From Nitriliruptorales bacterium (lineage in GTDB: Bacteria; Actinomycetota; Nitriliruptoria; Euzebyales; Egibacteraceae), in NCBI GenBank assembly GCA_007133145.1, contig SLNF01000252.1, forward strand, positions 1 through 19,177: DNA of 19,177 nt, read 5' to 3'. The notes under the pieces were generated by a model that saw nothing but the letters and a program-made list of their open reading frames with translations, was not told where the DNA came from and did no database searches. The translations under genes were made by a program, and so were the position numbers. Below are positions 10,001-16,087 of this stretch, piece after piece; the first letter of the stretch is position 1; the number at the start of each line of letters is the position of its first letter.

Positions 10001-13000
10001 CCCGCGGGCCTCCAGGGTGGCGGCGAGTCGGTCGGCGACGCCACCGGGGTCGGCGAGCAGCAGCCAGTGGCGGCCCGACCCGGCCGGCGGCGCGACGGCG
10101 GATGGTGCGTCCGGGGCGCGGGCGAGCAGCACAGCCTGAGCGGCCTCGCCGACGTCGCCGAGCTCCCCATCGCCGGTCAGCGCGGTGGCCTGCTCCAGCC
10201 CTCCGTCGGTGAGCACCTGCGGCCACGTCCCGGCGGTCAACATCGGGCCGGTCGTGCGCAGGTCGGTGTCGGTGAACGCCCACCAGCCGTCGAGCAGGCC
10301 GAAGACGAGGTTGAGCCAGTCCGAGCGGCGGGTCAGCTCGACGACGGCGAGCAGCCCGCCAGGAGCGAGCAGCCGGCCCACCGTGGCGACCGCGGCGCGG
10401 ACGTCGGCGGCGACGTGCAGGACGTTCGCGGCGACGACGATGTCGAAGCCGCCTGCGTCGAACCCCTGAGCGGCCGGGTCACCTTCGAGGTCGAACAGCT
10501 CGCAGCGCAGCCCCGGATGCTCACCGAACCGCTCCTCGGCCCCCGCGAGGAACAGGGGCGAGACGTCGGTGAAGACGTACTCGACGTCACCGGGCAGACG
10601 CGGCAGCAGCACGGCGGTGGCCGCGCCGACGCCGGCGCCGACCTCGAGCACCCGCAGGGGATGCTCCCCGCTGCGTTGATCGACTGCGGCGCCGATCGCG
10701 TCGGCGAGCACCCGGTGGTAGGGCCGACATCCCGGGCTGTGGTGATAGAAGCGGGCAACCAGGTCGGCGGCGTCGCCGGAGAACAGCAGCTCCCGGGGGT
10801 CGAGGTCGCCGGTGAGCACAGCGGCGAGGTGCTCGCCGCCGCGGCCGAGCAGGGCGACCTCGGCGGCGTAGGCCGGCGCCGCCGCGGCGAGGTCGGCAAG
10901 CCCCGCGGCCACCTCGTCCGCGCCGATCGGCGCCCCGCCGCTCCTGGCGCGCTGGCCCATCCGCTCGAGCTGCGGCAGGAGCCGGGCGTGTTCCGCCCGT
11001 GCTCCGAGGCTGGCCGCCAGCGCGGCGCCGTCCCCGGCCGGAGCGTCGCCCGCGCTCCAGCCGAGCTCGGTCAGGGCGAGGTAGGCGTAGGCGTCGGCCA
11101 GCCGGTTCATCGCCGGTTCGACGACCTCGGGGTAGGCGGCGAGGTCACCGTCGCGGTGGACGTCGACCCTCGAGGGGCCCAGCAGCGCTGCCACCTCGGG
11201 CGGTGCTGGCAGGCCGGCGGGCGGCCGGGACGCGGGCAGGGGCAGCGGCGCCTCCTGCCAGCGCAGCTCGTAGAGCACGTCGTCGAGGTCGGCCTCCTGC
11301 CCGTCCTCGACCACCTGCAGCCGGATGCCCTCGAGGCGCATCGCGAGGCCGCCGGCGGCGTCGAACACCGTGGCGTCGCCCTCCGCCTCGCCGGCTTCGC
11401 CGGCGCGGGCGGTCACATGGGCGTAGAACGCCGAGCCCACGGGGCGGTGCAGCTCCAGCCGCCGCACCGCAACGGGGAAGAACGGCGCGTCGCCGGTGCC
11501 GAGGCCTTCGGGGGAGACCCTGGTGGCGACGGTGCCGATGAGCTGCAGCGCGGCGTCGAGGAGCGCCGGGTGCGCCTGGTAACCGTCGACCGGCAGGTCG
11601 GCGCCAGCGGGGAACGTCACCCACCCCAGGGCGTCGCCGTCGCCGACCCCGATCTCGAGCAGGGTCTGAAACGACGGGTCGTAGGTGTACCCGCGGGCCT
11701 CGAAGAAGCGGTAGTTCTCGTCAGGGGACAGCGGCTCGCCACACCGCTCCCGCAGGGAGGCCACGTCGATGCGGCCCGGGTCGTGGGCCTCGGCTGGGGC
11801 GAGTCGGCCCGTGGCCTGCAACGTCCACTCGGTCGGGTCGCCACCGGTGCTGCTGTGGATCTCGACCCGGCCGTCACGAGGTTGGTAGTGCAGCTGCGCA
11901 GTGGTGCGCCGAGTCTCCGGCAGGAACAGCAGCCGCCGGAACTCGACGTCGGTCAGCGCCAGCGGGACCTGCTCCCCCCACAGCTGCCGTCCGGCGGCGC
12001 ACGCCATCTCCAGGTAGCCGGTACCGGGGAACAGGGCGGTGCCCTGCACGACGTGGCCGTCGAGATAGGCAACGCGAGCGTCGGCGAGGTCGGCCTGCCA
12101 GCTCGGCTGGGCTGACGGCAGCCGCCGGCCGAGGAGCGGGTGACCGGTGTCCACACCCACGGGTCGGTGGTCCGGCCCGGAGGCGTCCTCGCCGTCGTCG
12201 AACCAGTGCCGCTCGCGCTGCCACGGGTACGCGGGCGGGGCGACGAAGCGCCCGGCGGGGGCCACCGCTGACCAGTCCACCCACCGGCCCGCGGTGTGCA
12301 GCCCGGCGAGGCTGCGGCGCAGCGTCACCCGGTCGGGGGTGTCCCGGCGCAGGCTCGGCAGGACGGTCGCCTCGGCATCGCGCGCGTCGAGGCAGTCGGC
12401 GAGCGGGCCGGCGAGCACCGGGTGCGGGCCGACTTCGAGGAAGGCGCCGACGCCGTCGTCGGCGAGCCGGCCGACGGCGTCGGCGAACCGCACCGGCTCG
12501 CGGATGTTGCGCCACCAGTAGGCGGCGTCGAGGCGCAGGTCCTCGACCGGCTCGCCGGTGACCGTGGAGATCATGGGCAGGGCGCAGGGCCGTGGCTCGA
12601 GGTCGGCGACGGCGTCGCGGAACTCCGCGGCGATCGCGTCCATCTGCGGGCCGTGGTAGGGCACCTCGACGGGGAGCAGCTTGGCGAAGTGCCCGTCGGC
12701 GGACAGGCGTTCGACGATCTCGCCGATCACGTCGCTTGCCCCCGACAGCGTGACCGACGCAGGCGCGTTGACCGCCGCCACCGACACCTCGCCGTCGTGC
12801 TCGTCGGCGAGGGCGTGCGCCTCGGCGGCGGTCAGCCCGGCGGCGAGCATGCGCCCGGACCCGGTGGTGCGGTGCTGGAGCCGGCCGCGGTGGTAGGCGA
12901 GGGCCAGGGCGTCGGGCAGCGACAGCGCGCCGGCCACGCACGCGGCAGCCATCTCCCCGGAGCTGTGGCCGACCACCGCGTCGGGCACCACTCCCCAGCC

Positions 13001-14836
13001 GCGCCACAGGCGCGCCAGGGCGAGCTGGAGCGCGAAGTTGGCGACGTGGGCGCGGTCGGCGTCGGCGACGCGGGAGGTGCCCTCGTCAGCGTCGAGGGCG
13101 TCGAGCAGCGACCACCCGGCCAGCGGTCGTAGCAGCGCGTCGGCCTCCTCGAGGGTCTCGGCGACGACCGGCTCGGAGGCGCGCAGCTGCCGGCCCATGC
13201 CCCACCACTGGGGGCCCATGCCGGTGAACACGAACGCCAGCGGCGACTGGTCGCCGGCCGGTGCCGTTCCGGTGATGACGTCGGGGTGCTGCTCGCCGGC
13301 CGCCAGCGCGCGCAGGCGCTCACCTGCCTCGGCGGCGGTGTCGGCCAGCACGACGGCGCGTTCGTGGTGGTGGCTGCGGCGGACCGCCGCCGAGTAGCAG
13401 ACGTCGGCCAGCGCCGGCGCCTCGGGGCCGTCGAGGCTGGCGGCGTAGCGCTCGGCGAGGGTGGCCAGCGCGGCGGGGTTGCGCGCCGCGACGGGGAGCA
13501 GCTGTGGGCCCTGCTGCGTTGGGTCGCTGGCGGCTGGCGGTGCGGGTGCCGGCGGTGCCTCGGCGAGCACGACGTGGGCGTTGGCCCCGCCGAACCCGAA
13601 GGAGTTCACCCCCGCCACCGCCGGGGAGTCCAGCGGCCACGGCTCGAGGTCGGTCGGCACCCGCAGGCCGTGCCCGTCGAAGTCGATCGACGGGTTCGGC
13701 GTGTCGAAGTGCAGGTTCGCCGGGATCTCGCGGCGGCTCACCGCCAGGGTCGCCTTGATCAGGCCGGCCATGCCCGCGGCGGCCTCGAGATGCCCCAGGT
13801 TGGTCTTGACCGAGCCGATCAGCAGCGGCGGTCCCTCGCCGGCCGGGCGTCCGAGCGCCGCGCCGATCGCCTGCGCCTCGAGGGGGTCCCCGGCAGGGGT
13901 GCCGGTACCGTGCGCTTCGACGTAACCGACGTCGTCGCGGGACAGCCCCGCGTCGTCGAGCGCTTCGCGCAGCATCGCCTCCTGCGCGGCGGCGTTGGGC
14001 AGGCTCAGCCCGGTGGTGCGCCCGTCCTGGTTGACGGCGCTGCCACGGATCACCGCGGTGATCGGGTCGCCGTCGGCGAGCGCCCGCTCGAGGGGCTTGA
14101 GCACGACCGCCCCGGCACCCTCGCTGCGCACGTAGCCGTTCGCGGCGGCGTCGAACGCCCGGCAGCGGCCGTCGGGAGAGAGCATCGACGCCTTGCAGAA
14201 CCCGATCGTGACCTCCGGTGCCAGGAGGATCCCGACGCCGGCGGCGACCGCCAGTTCGCTCTCCCCGGTGGCGAGGCTGCGGCAGGCGAGGTGGACCGCG
14301 GTCAGCGACGACGAGCAGGCGGTGTCCACCGCGAAGCTCGGACCCCGCAGGTCGAAGAGGTAGGAGATGCGGTTGGCGGCGATGCACAGGGCGCTGCCGG
14401 CGTTGACGTGACTGTCGATGCGGTGGCGGTGCTCGGGCAGCACCTGGATGTCGACGTAGTCGTGGGCGGAGATGCCGACGAACACGCCGCTGCGGCTGCC
14501 GGCCAGCGAGGCCGGCACCTGCCCGCCGTGCTCGAACGCCTCCCAGACGACCTCGAGCAGCAGGCGCTGCTGGGGGTCCATCCGCCGGACCTCCCGTGGG
14601 GCGAGTCCGAAGAAGCCGGCGTCGAACCCGTCGACCTGCTCGAGGTAGCCCCCAGCGCGGGTGTAGAGCTTCCCGGTCGCCCCGGGGTCCGGGTCGTACA
14701 GCTCGTCGAGATCGAGCCGGTCGGCGGGCGGCTCACCGACCGCGTCGACGCCATCGGCGAGCAGCCGCCAGTACGTCACCGGCGAGTCAACCCCGCCGGG
14801 GAACCGGCAGCCAATGCCGACGATCGCGACGTCCAT
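3275..14836 (-). CDS. Hybrid PKS-NRPS: KS-AT-DH-cMT-psiKR-ER-KR-ACP-C-A-PCP-TE
   Basis: A single 3853-residue megasynthase that joins one fully reducing polyketide module to one amino-acid module and a releasing thioesterase. Domains by residue: KS 1-425, AT 533-880, DH 895-1180, C-methyltransferase 1230-1575, structural KR half 1588-1800, ER 1808-2137, KR 2151-2390, ACP 2430-2508, linker 2510-2545, C 2546-2975, A 3005-3500, PCP 3512-3582, TE 3600-3853. Every catalytic motif I looked for is present; variants are noted in the domain entries. The KS starts within the first residues, with no loading module or docking helix, and the TE ends the chain, so no partner module is implied. The ATG at 14836 is the only start that leaves the KS whole; GAGGGG upstream is a fair ribosome-binding site. 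The gene follows the secreted-protein gene by 36 bp and overlaps the PPTase gene. Expected product: a reduced alpha-methyl fatty acyl chain joined to one amino acid; its length and the amino acid are unknown. Confidence 0.95.
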   Translation of the reverse strand: MDVAIVGIGCRFPGGVDSPVTYWRLLADGVDAVGEPPADRLDLDELYDPDPGATGKLYTRAGGYLEQVDGFDAGFFGLAPREVRRMDPQQRLLLEVVWEAFEHGGQVPASLAGSRSGVFVGISAHDYVDIQVLPEHRHRIDSHVNAGSALCIAANRISYLFDLRGPSFAVDTACSSSLTAVHLACRSLATGESELAVAAGVGILLAPEVTIGFCKASMLSPDGRCRAFDAAANGYVRSEGAGAVVLKPLERALADGDPITAVIRGSAVNQDGRTTGLSLPNAAAQEAMLREALDDAGLSRDDVGYVEAHGTGTPAGDPLEAQAIGAALGRPAGEGPPLLIGSVKTNLGHLEAAAGMAGLIKATLAVSRREIPANLHFDTPNPSIDFDGHGLRVPTDLEPWPLDSPAVAGVNSFGFGGANAHVVLAEAPPAPAPPAASDPTQQGPQLLPVAARNPAALATLAERYAASLDGPEAPALADVCYSAAVRRSHHHERAVVLADTAAEAGERLRALAAGEQHPDVITGTAPAGDQSPLAFVFTGMGPQWWGMGRQLRASEPVVAETLEEADALLRPLAGWSLLDALDADEGTSRVADADRAHVANFALQLALARLWRGWGVVPDAVVGHSSGEMAAACVAGALSLPDALALAYHRGRLQHRTTGSGRMLAAGLTAAEAHALADEHDGEVSVAAVNAPASVTLSGASDVIGEIVERLSADGHFAKLLPVEVPYHGPQMDAIAAEFRDAVADLEPRPCALPMISTVTGEPVEDLRLDAAYWWRNIREPVRFADAVGRLADDGVGAFLEVGPHPVLAGPLADCLDARDAEATVLPSLRRDTPDRVTLRRSLAGLHTAGRWVDWSAVAPAGRFVAPPAYPWQRERHWFDDGEDASGPDHRPVGVDTGHPLLGRRLPSAQPSWQADLADARVAYLDGHVVQGTALFPGTGYLEMACAAGRQLWGEQVPLALTDVEFRRLLFLPETRRTTAQLHYQPRDGRVEIHSSTGGDPTEWTLQATGRLAPAEAHDPGRIDVASLRERCGEPLSPDENYRFFEARGYTYDPSFQTLLEIGVGDGDALGWVTFPAGADLPVDGYQAHPALLDAALQLIGTVATRVSPEGLGTGDAPFFPVAVRRLELHRPVGSAFYAHVTARAGEAGEAEGDATVFDAAGGLAMRLEGIRLQVVEDGQEADLDDVLYELRWQEAPLPLPASRPPAGLPAPPEVAALLGPSRVDVHRDGDLAAYPEVVEPAMNRLADAYAYLALTELGWSAGDAPAGDGAALAASLGARAEHARLLPQLERMGQRARSGGAPIGADEVAAGLADLAAAAPAYAAEVALLGRGGEHLAAVLTGDLDPRELLFSGDAADLVARFYHHSPGCRPYHRVLADAIGAAVDQRSGEHPLRVLEVGAGVGAATAVLLPRLPGDVEYVFTDVSPLFLAGAEERFGEHPGLRCELFDLEGDPAAQGFDAGGFDIVVAANVLHVAADVRAAVATVGRLLAPGGLLAVVELTRRSDWLNLVFGLLDGWWAFTDTDLRTTGPMLTAGTWPQVLTDGGLEQATALTGDGELGDVGEAAQAVLLARAPDAPSAVAPPAGSGRHWLLLADPGGVADRLAATLEARGDRCTRVHPAAPAPQDGAAAWLAPDDPQGFADLLAELDAAGDHVDGVVHLWSLAAPGDDADAEAVMDAQRLIGDSVVALLRAHDLAAAAVPDLWLVTAGAQAVDGVDTGVAHAAQAPLWGIGRVLMSEYARVPCRLVDLPAHPTDVEIDALARELHGGALEEELALRGPTRLAHVLERAPRSARTRAQETATREPQASTFRLEIDAPGALERLALRDAPELDPGPGELAVRVAASGLNFRDVLQALDMLPAAAYQHDIATAGLGIECAGVVEACGPGVTRFAPGDPVITLTASAHASRVLALEWMTVAKPAHISFEAAASILNAFVTVEHALHRVARITAGERVLVHSAAGAVGLAAIQLCAGVGAEVLATAGTPEKRSHLRGLGVGLVADSRTLAFVDAVREHTDGQGVDVVLNSLAGEATRASLELLRPHGRFIELGKRDILADASLGLLPFQRNLSYHAVDLIGLALERHDEARGLLDEVAARVADGTYTPVPTTAFDLADAASAFRWMAQARHIGKVVLTVGEPAYAVRPREDGPLFRSDRSYLVTGGLGGFGLAVAEWMAAEGAGAVVLVSRSGQPREGREALDRLRAGPADVVVEAADVACETELAAVLDRVRATARPLGGVFHAAMVLDDDAMTELAPDRFAAVLAPKVAGAWNLHRLTAADELDHFVLFSSVAAVVGHPLQGNYAAANAFLDALASQRRAAGVPGLSIGWGAVADVGYVSRHPDLAAYLARGGFGAFPPERALELLEQLLRHDYTHVIAADMRWEQWAELNTLAAASRRFAGFVDASGQAELTAAGEGSPLALLRAASPADRADAALEYVRDRAASVLGGRADRVDADRPLTELGFDSLMAVELTSAFKSELGVRLPVVQVLQGASAATLARTIVEELDLGDGPESAGARPAAGASGEAGPASDEPPVPGESAAAGAPLSFEQERFWFLHQLDAANSAYHIPAGARLSGPLDHLALEAALTELVRRHPMLRTAIAAAAGQVTQQATSATPVHLPVQDLTDLPATQRDAELARRAAELAAAPFDLASGRLLRAALYRCDADEHVLALVVHHIACDAWAMNLLMTETAQLYAAYADGRASPLPDPPWPYVSYASAQRTALDDATAAEQLAYWRRQLDGAPARLTLPPPRQAPTADDRPDGHRAFALPAQLTAQVQALAASHQVTVFTLLLAAFSAVLHRLTGDEQLGVGTAVSTRAEPGADKVAGCFLNTVVLRADLADEPTFSELLARCRQVTLEAFANADVPFQRVVEAVGADRPHQHRPLFDALLILHSARPPQIDIPGLEVTEVPIEPARAVADLALVLTPGSRLSGGLQFDRRRVDDAFADAILGGLRRLLEQAVEDPERPVASCDLVGESQRRALLAAGSGPTLPADEADGVNGLLVAAAAATPEAPAVLTSDQATGFGQLSARVDRLAAGLRDRGVGAGAVVAVHCERGVDQVIAVHATLRAGGAFLLLDPALPRERRRRILADAGPLITLASRTWSEDLPAGLTGDVVWPDEVGTAGEPTAAAGDGDPETPAYVVYTSGSTGEPKGVLVSRRALANQLRWRRDLLELGPSDTLCQMTAPSFDPAVWELLGPLAAGARLVIPPDEALADPAALATVLAKHQVTVVQGVPAVLAALAEQPALAGCPRLRHVLCGGEPLTPALATRLREQLPQVTLHHLYGLAETAIDATHWRCPPGEFGPVIPIGRPIANTTAHVLDRAGSLAPVGVAGELCIGGTAVASGYLGAEQHSAEYFLADPFDTRPGARLCRTGDLARRRDDGTLEFLGRRDRQVKVRGVRVEPGEVEARLREHPCVDDAAVIAAEGDATSERRLLAAVVADGEGPPDEELRAFVAEALPSAMAPASVTVLDALPRTVGGKVDRAALAERLVRAQTQSRGRVAPRNATERTLAEIWAGLLPGSEPGATDDFFALGGHSLHAAQVVAAARERLGVDLPVAAVLEDRTIERLAARVHRGPAAPDEAVALRGGNGPPLFLPPPATGSVFAYRALADALTGYTCYALPPPGLDSDGSPPTSVEEIAAGCLAALRRAQPAGAVRLAGWSMGGVVAYEMARQLDADGQRPAALVLLDAPAAVDARDEAALWRGALTHLGIDPADVEAALPSNNGEVDEAALRDLWEALRGHGALADAPDAVTAAPQVRVIAANVGALRRYRPGRYAGDLVIIDAARLGEQPSQPWEDLTDGRVRRHRVDVPHHDLLSPPHVDQVAALLADALADNEQDLA
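4091..4303 (-). other. PKS-NRPS domain: peptidyl carrier protein (PCP)
   Basis: Residues 3512-3582. Phosphopantetheine attaches at Ser3547 in DDFFALGGHSLHA. It carries the amino acid and then the acyl-aminoacyl product to the TE. Confidence 0.93.
4337..5824 (-). other. PKS-NRPS domain: adenylation (A), specificity unresolved
   Basis: Residues 3005-3500. It activates one amino acid as an AMP ester. Core motifs: VVYTSGSTGEPKGV (3149-3162), YGLAET (3292-3297, in place of the common YGPTE), CRTGDL (3380-3385) and the A10 lysine Lys3490 in PRTVGGK. Aligning by eye to GrsA gives the binding-pocket residues Asp3197, Pro3198, Trp3201, Gln3240, Leu3265, Gly3267, Leu3291, Ile3299, Asp3300 and Lys3490 (DPWQLGLIDK). 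Asp3197 indicates an alpha-amino acid substrate. I cannot assign which one; the code partly resembles one reported for glutamine. Confidence 0.93.
5912..7201 (-). other. PKS-NRPS domain: condensation (C), HHxxxDA variant
   Basis: Residues 2546-2975. It forms the amide between the polyketide acyl chain and the amino acid on the PCP. It starts with PLSFEQERFWFLHQL. The active-site motif is HHIACDAW (2678-2685). The catalytic His2679 and the structural Asp2683 are kept, but the usual Gly after Asp is Ala2684. Substitution at that glycine is tolerated in some C domains, so I take it as active. Confidence 0.9.
7313..7549 (-). other. PKS-NRPS domain: acyl carrier protein (ACP)
   Basis: Residues 2430-2508. 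Phosphopantetheine attaches at Ser2467 in LGFDSLMAVEL. There is one ACP only. A flexible Gly/Ala/Pro/Ser-rich linker (about 2510-2545) connects it to the condensation domain. Confidence 0.93.
7667..8386 (-). other. PKS-NRPS domain: ketoreductase (KR), B-type motif
   Basis: Residues 2151-2390. Rossmann motif TGGLGGFG (2161-2168), Lys2266, Ser2290 and Tyr2303 in NYAAAN make a complete catalytic set. LDD at 2246-2248, and no Trp in the region before the catalytic Tyr, are the B-type fingerprint (D-configured hydroxyl). This matters only if the DH is skipped in a cycle. Confidence 0.92.
8426..10075 (-). other. PKS-NRPS domains: structural KR half and enoylreductase (ER)
   Basis: Residues 1588-1800 form the non-catalytic half of the ketoreductase that precedes ER in complete modules. 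It contains the typical PLWGIGRVLMSE strand (1728-1739). Residues 1808-2137 are the medium-chain NADPH enoylreductase, with LNFRDV (1848-1853) and the nucleotide-binding HSAAGAVGLAAIQ (1958-1970). The ER reduces the alpha,beta double bond, making the unit fully saturated when it acts. Confidence 0.92.
10112..11149 (-). other. PKS-NRPS domain: C-methyltransferase (cMT)
   Basis: Residues 1230-1575, between DH and ER as in fungal and bacterial C-methylating PKSs. It places a SAM-derived methyl group on the alpha carbon. The SAM-binding motif VLEVGAGVG (1396-1404) is intact. It is followed by an acidic strand end FTDVSP (Asp1424) and the strand FDIVVAANVLH (1464-1474). An intact glycine-rich loop argues that the domain is active. 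Confidence 0.88.
11297..12154 (-). other. PKS-NRPS domain: dehydratase (DH)
   Basis: Residues 895-1180. It removes water from the beta-hydroxyacyl chain. The HxxxGxxxxP motif is intact (His928, Gly932, Pro937). The second catalytic motif is HPALLDAALQ, with Asp1094 and Gln1098, so the domain should be active. Confidence 0.92.
12197..13240 (-). other. PKS-NRPS domain: acyltransferase (AT)
   Basis: Residues 533-880. It loads the extender unit onto the ACP. Ser625 sits in GHSSGE and His728 in VPYHGPQMD. Neither HAFH (typical malonyl) nor YASH (typical methylmalonyl) is present at the specificity site. GHSSGE with a YH motif recalls the AT of fungal highly reducing PKSs, which use malonyl-CoA. 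With a cMT domain in the module, malonyl is the economical guess, but it is an inference. Confidence 0.92.
13562..14836 (-). other. PKS-NRPS domain: ketosynthase (KS)
   Basis: Residues 1-425. It performs decarboxylative Claisen condensation of the bound acyl chain with the extender unit. The triad is complete: Cys174 in DTACSSS, His309 in EAHGTGT and His349 in KTNLGHLEAAAG. An intact Cys makes this an elongating KS, not a KSQ loading domain, so the starter acyl group must come from elsewhere or from the same AT. Confidence 0.95.
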
Positions 14837-14872
14837 GCCGCACCTGCCCCTCAGCCGTCGCCGCGGCGGCGG

Positions 14873-15397
14873 CTAGCGGCAGCGATACCGCAGGTCGTAG
14901 GTGATCATCGGCCCCACCTGGGTGAGGGTGCCCTGGCCGTTGGCGTGCAGGGTGTCGCTCGGCCCGCCGATGACCCGCACCTGGGAGGTGGTGGCCGGCA
15001 GGTCCGGGGGCGCGCCCGCCTCGCCGCGGCCGGCGAGGCCGATGGTCAGGGTGTGCTCCTCATCCCCGCAGCCGGCGATCGTCCCGGTGAACTCGAGCGT
15101 GCCTTGGAAGGTGACGTGTCCGTTGCGATGCACCATGCCGGTGGTGGTGTGGACGAAATCCCCCTCGAGCGCGCCTTCCGCAGTGCCTTCCAGGATCCGG
15201 TTCTGCAGGGAGTTGCCGCCCGGCGCCCGGATCTCCTCCTGCTGCATGGTTTCGAAGATGATGACCCCCGTCCCGCTGCCTTCCAGCGGAGGGCCGAGCC
15301 CTTGGCCCGCCGCCGGGGCGGCGAGCAGCATCACCGCGGCGAGTGCGCCGAGTGCGACGAGCGTCTGGCTGCGCCGGCGTGGGTGTGGATGTGGCAT
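14873..15397 (-). CDS. Small secreted protein, probable beta-barrel (AOC/dirigent/DUF3224-like)
   Basis: A 174-residue product starting at ATG 15397-15395, chosen because AGGGAGGG lies at ideal spacing upstream and a clean signal peptide follows. The signal has an RRR n-region, the core TLVALGALAAVMLLAAPAA and likely cleavage near residues 30-31. The frame is open further upstream but that part is low-complexity Arg/Pro. The mature part (about 143 residues) is strand-rich with alternating Gly turns: EGTAEGALEGDF, GHVTFQGTLEFTGTIAGC and VIGGPSDTLHANGQGTLTQ. The last block resembles the V-x-GG-x-x-x-L-x-x-x-x-G-x-GT signature of allene-oxide-cyclase-barrel, dirigent-like and DUF3224 proteins. 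Cys110 and Cys173 may form a disulfide. It ends 36 bp before the synthase ATG on the same strand, so it is very likely the first gene of the PKS-NRPS operon. Function unknown; binding or shaping an exported product is only a guess. Confidence 0.8.
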   Translation of the reverse strand: MPHPHPRRRSQTLVALGALAAVMLLAAPAAGQGLGPPLEGSGTGVIIFETMQQEEIRAPGGNSLQNRILEGTAEGALEGDFVHTTTGMVHRNGHVTFQGTLEFTGTIAGCGDEEHTLTIGLAGRGEAGAPPDLPATTSQVRVIGGPSDTLHANGQGTLTQVGPMITYDLRYRCR

Positions 15398-16053
15398 GGC
15401 GTCCCTCCCTGTCGGTGTGGTCTCGCACCGTCGTCGCCCCGCCTGCCCGGCAGCCCTCGCACGGCGTGGCGGCGGGCTGCGTCCCCGGTCGCTCGAGGGA
15501 GAGCCCGGTGGGGCCCCCTGCGAGCGTGGCGCGGTGTGCGGGTGCGGCTGTCGGGTAGGACGCACGGGCGGCCCGGGACATTGCAGGGACCCGCTGACGT
15601 CCACGGCTGGCGTGTCCGCCTCAGAGGCCCGCTGCGACGTCGTGCTCGGGATCCGCGCGGCGAGGCGGTCGGATCGCCGGGGTGTCGACCTCGTCGTCGG
15701 TGATCCTCGTGGGCTGCGCTTGTGGCCGGTCGTCGTTGCGGGGCGCGCTCGCTCCCACCAGGGGGTGCTGCAGCGACGGCGGGGGTTGCGCGCCGCGTCC
15801 TGTGGGGAGGGGATCCTCACCGCTGAGATGCTGTCTCCGCAGGTGTGCACCGCTCGAGTGCGTCGAGGCAGGGACTGGCGAGCGCGAGGCCCGCTCTGTG
15901 GTCCCATCCGGGGTCGGGGAACGCGCCGGCGCCGAGCGCGGAGGCGACCGCCCGGGCGGTGGGCAGGCAGGTGGACACGTTCACGGCGTCGCGGCGGACG
16001 TCAGGTCAGACGTGCATCTGCTTGACCGGGGTCCGTAGGGGCATGACCAGCCG
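15398..16053. other. Gene-free control region upstream of the operon
   Basis: About 650 bases without a supported gene. The minus frame that continues from the secreted-protein gene is Arg/Pro-rich and lacks any domain. Plus-strand frames have no good start, although 15610-15760 reads somewhat protein-like (DVVLGIRAARRSDRRGVDLV) and could be a decayed gene. The operon promoter should lie here, but I find no convincing -35/-10 pair on the minus strand. Confidence 0.45.
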
Positions 16054-16072
16054 CCCGACCCACCCGGTCGGG
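16054..16072 (-). terminator. Terminator-like hairpin after the MpaB-family gene
   Basis: CCCGACC (16054-16060) and GGTCGGG (16066-16072) form a perfect 7-bp stem with a 5-base loop. It starts 15 bases past the TGA at 16088-16090 in the leftward direction of transcription. No T-run is seen. It would insulate the operon on its left from read-through. Confidence 0.5.
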
Positions 16073-16087
16073 TGCATGATCGGGCCC

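Noticed and set aside
6974..12115. Long plus-strand open frames (662 and 1050 residues) opposite the PKS-NRPS gene
   Set aside because: They are antisense to confirmed DH, cMT, ER, KR and C domains. Their composition (Gly/Arg/Gln/His-rich, no motifs) is what a high-GC gene gives on its other strand.
15398..15907. N-terminal extension of the secreted-protein frame to a start at 15907
   Set aside because: The extension is Arg/Pro/Ser low-complexity. The start at 15397 has a strong ribosome-binding site and a proper signal peptide directly after it.
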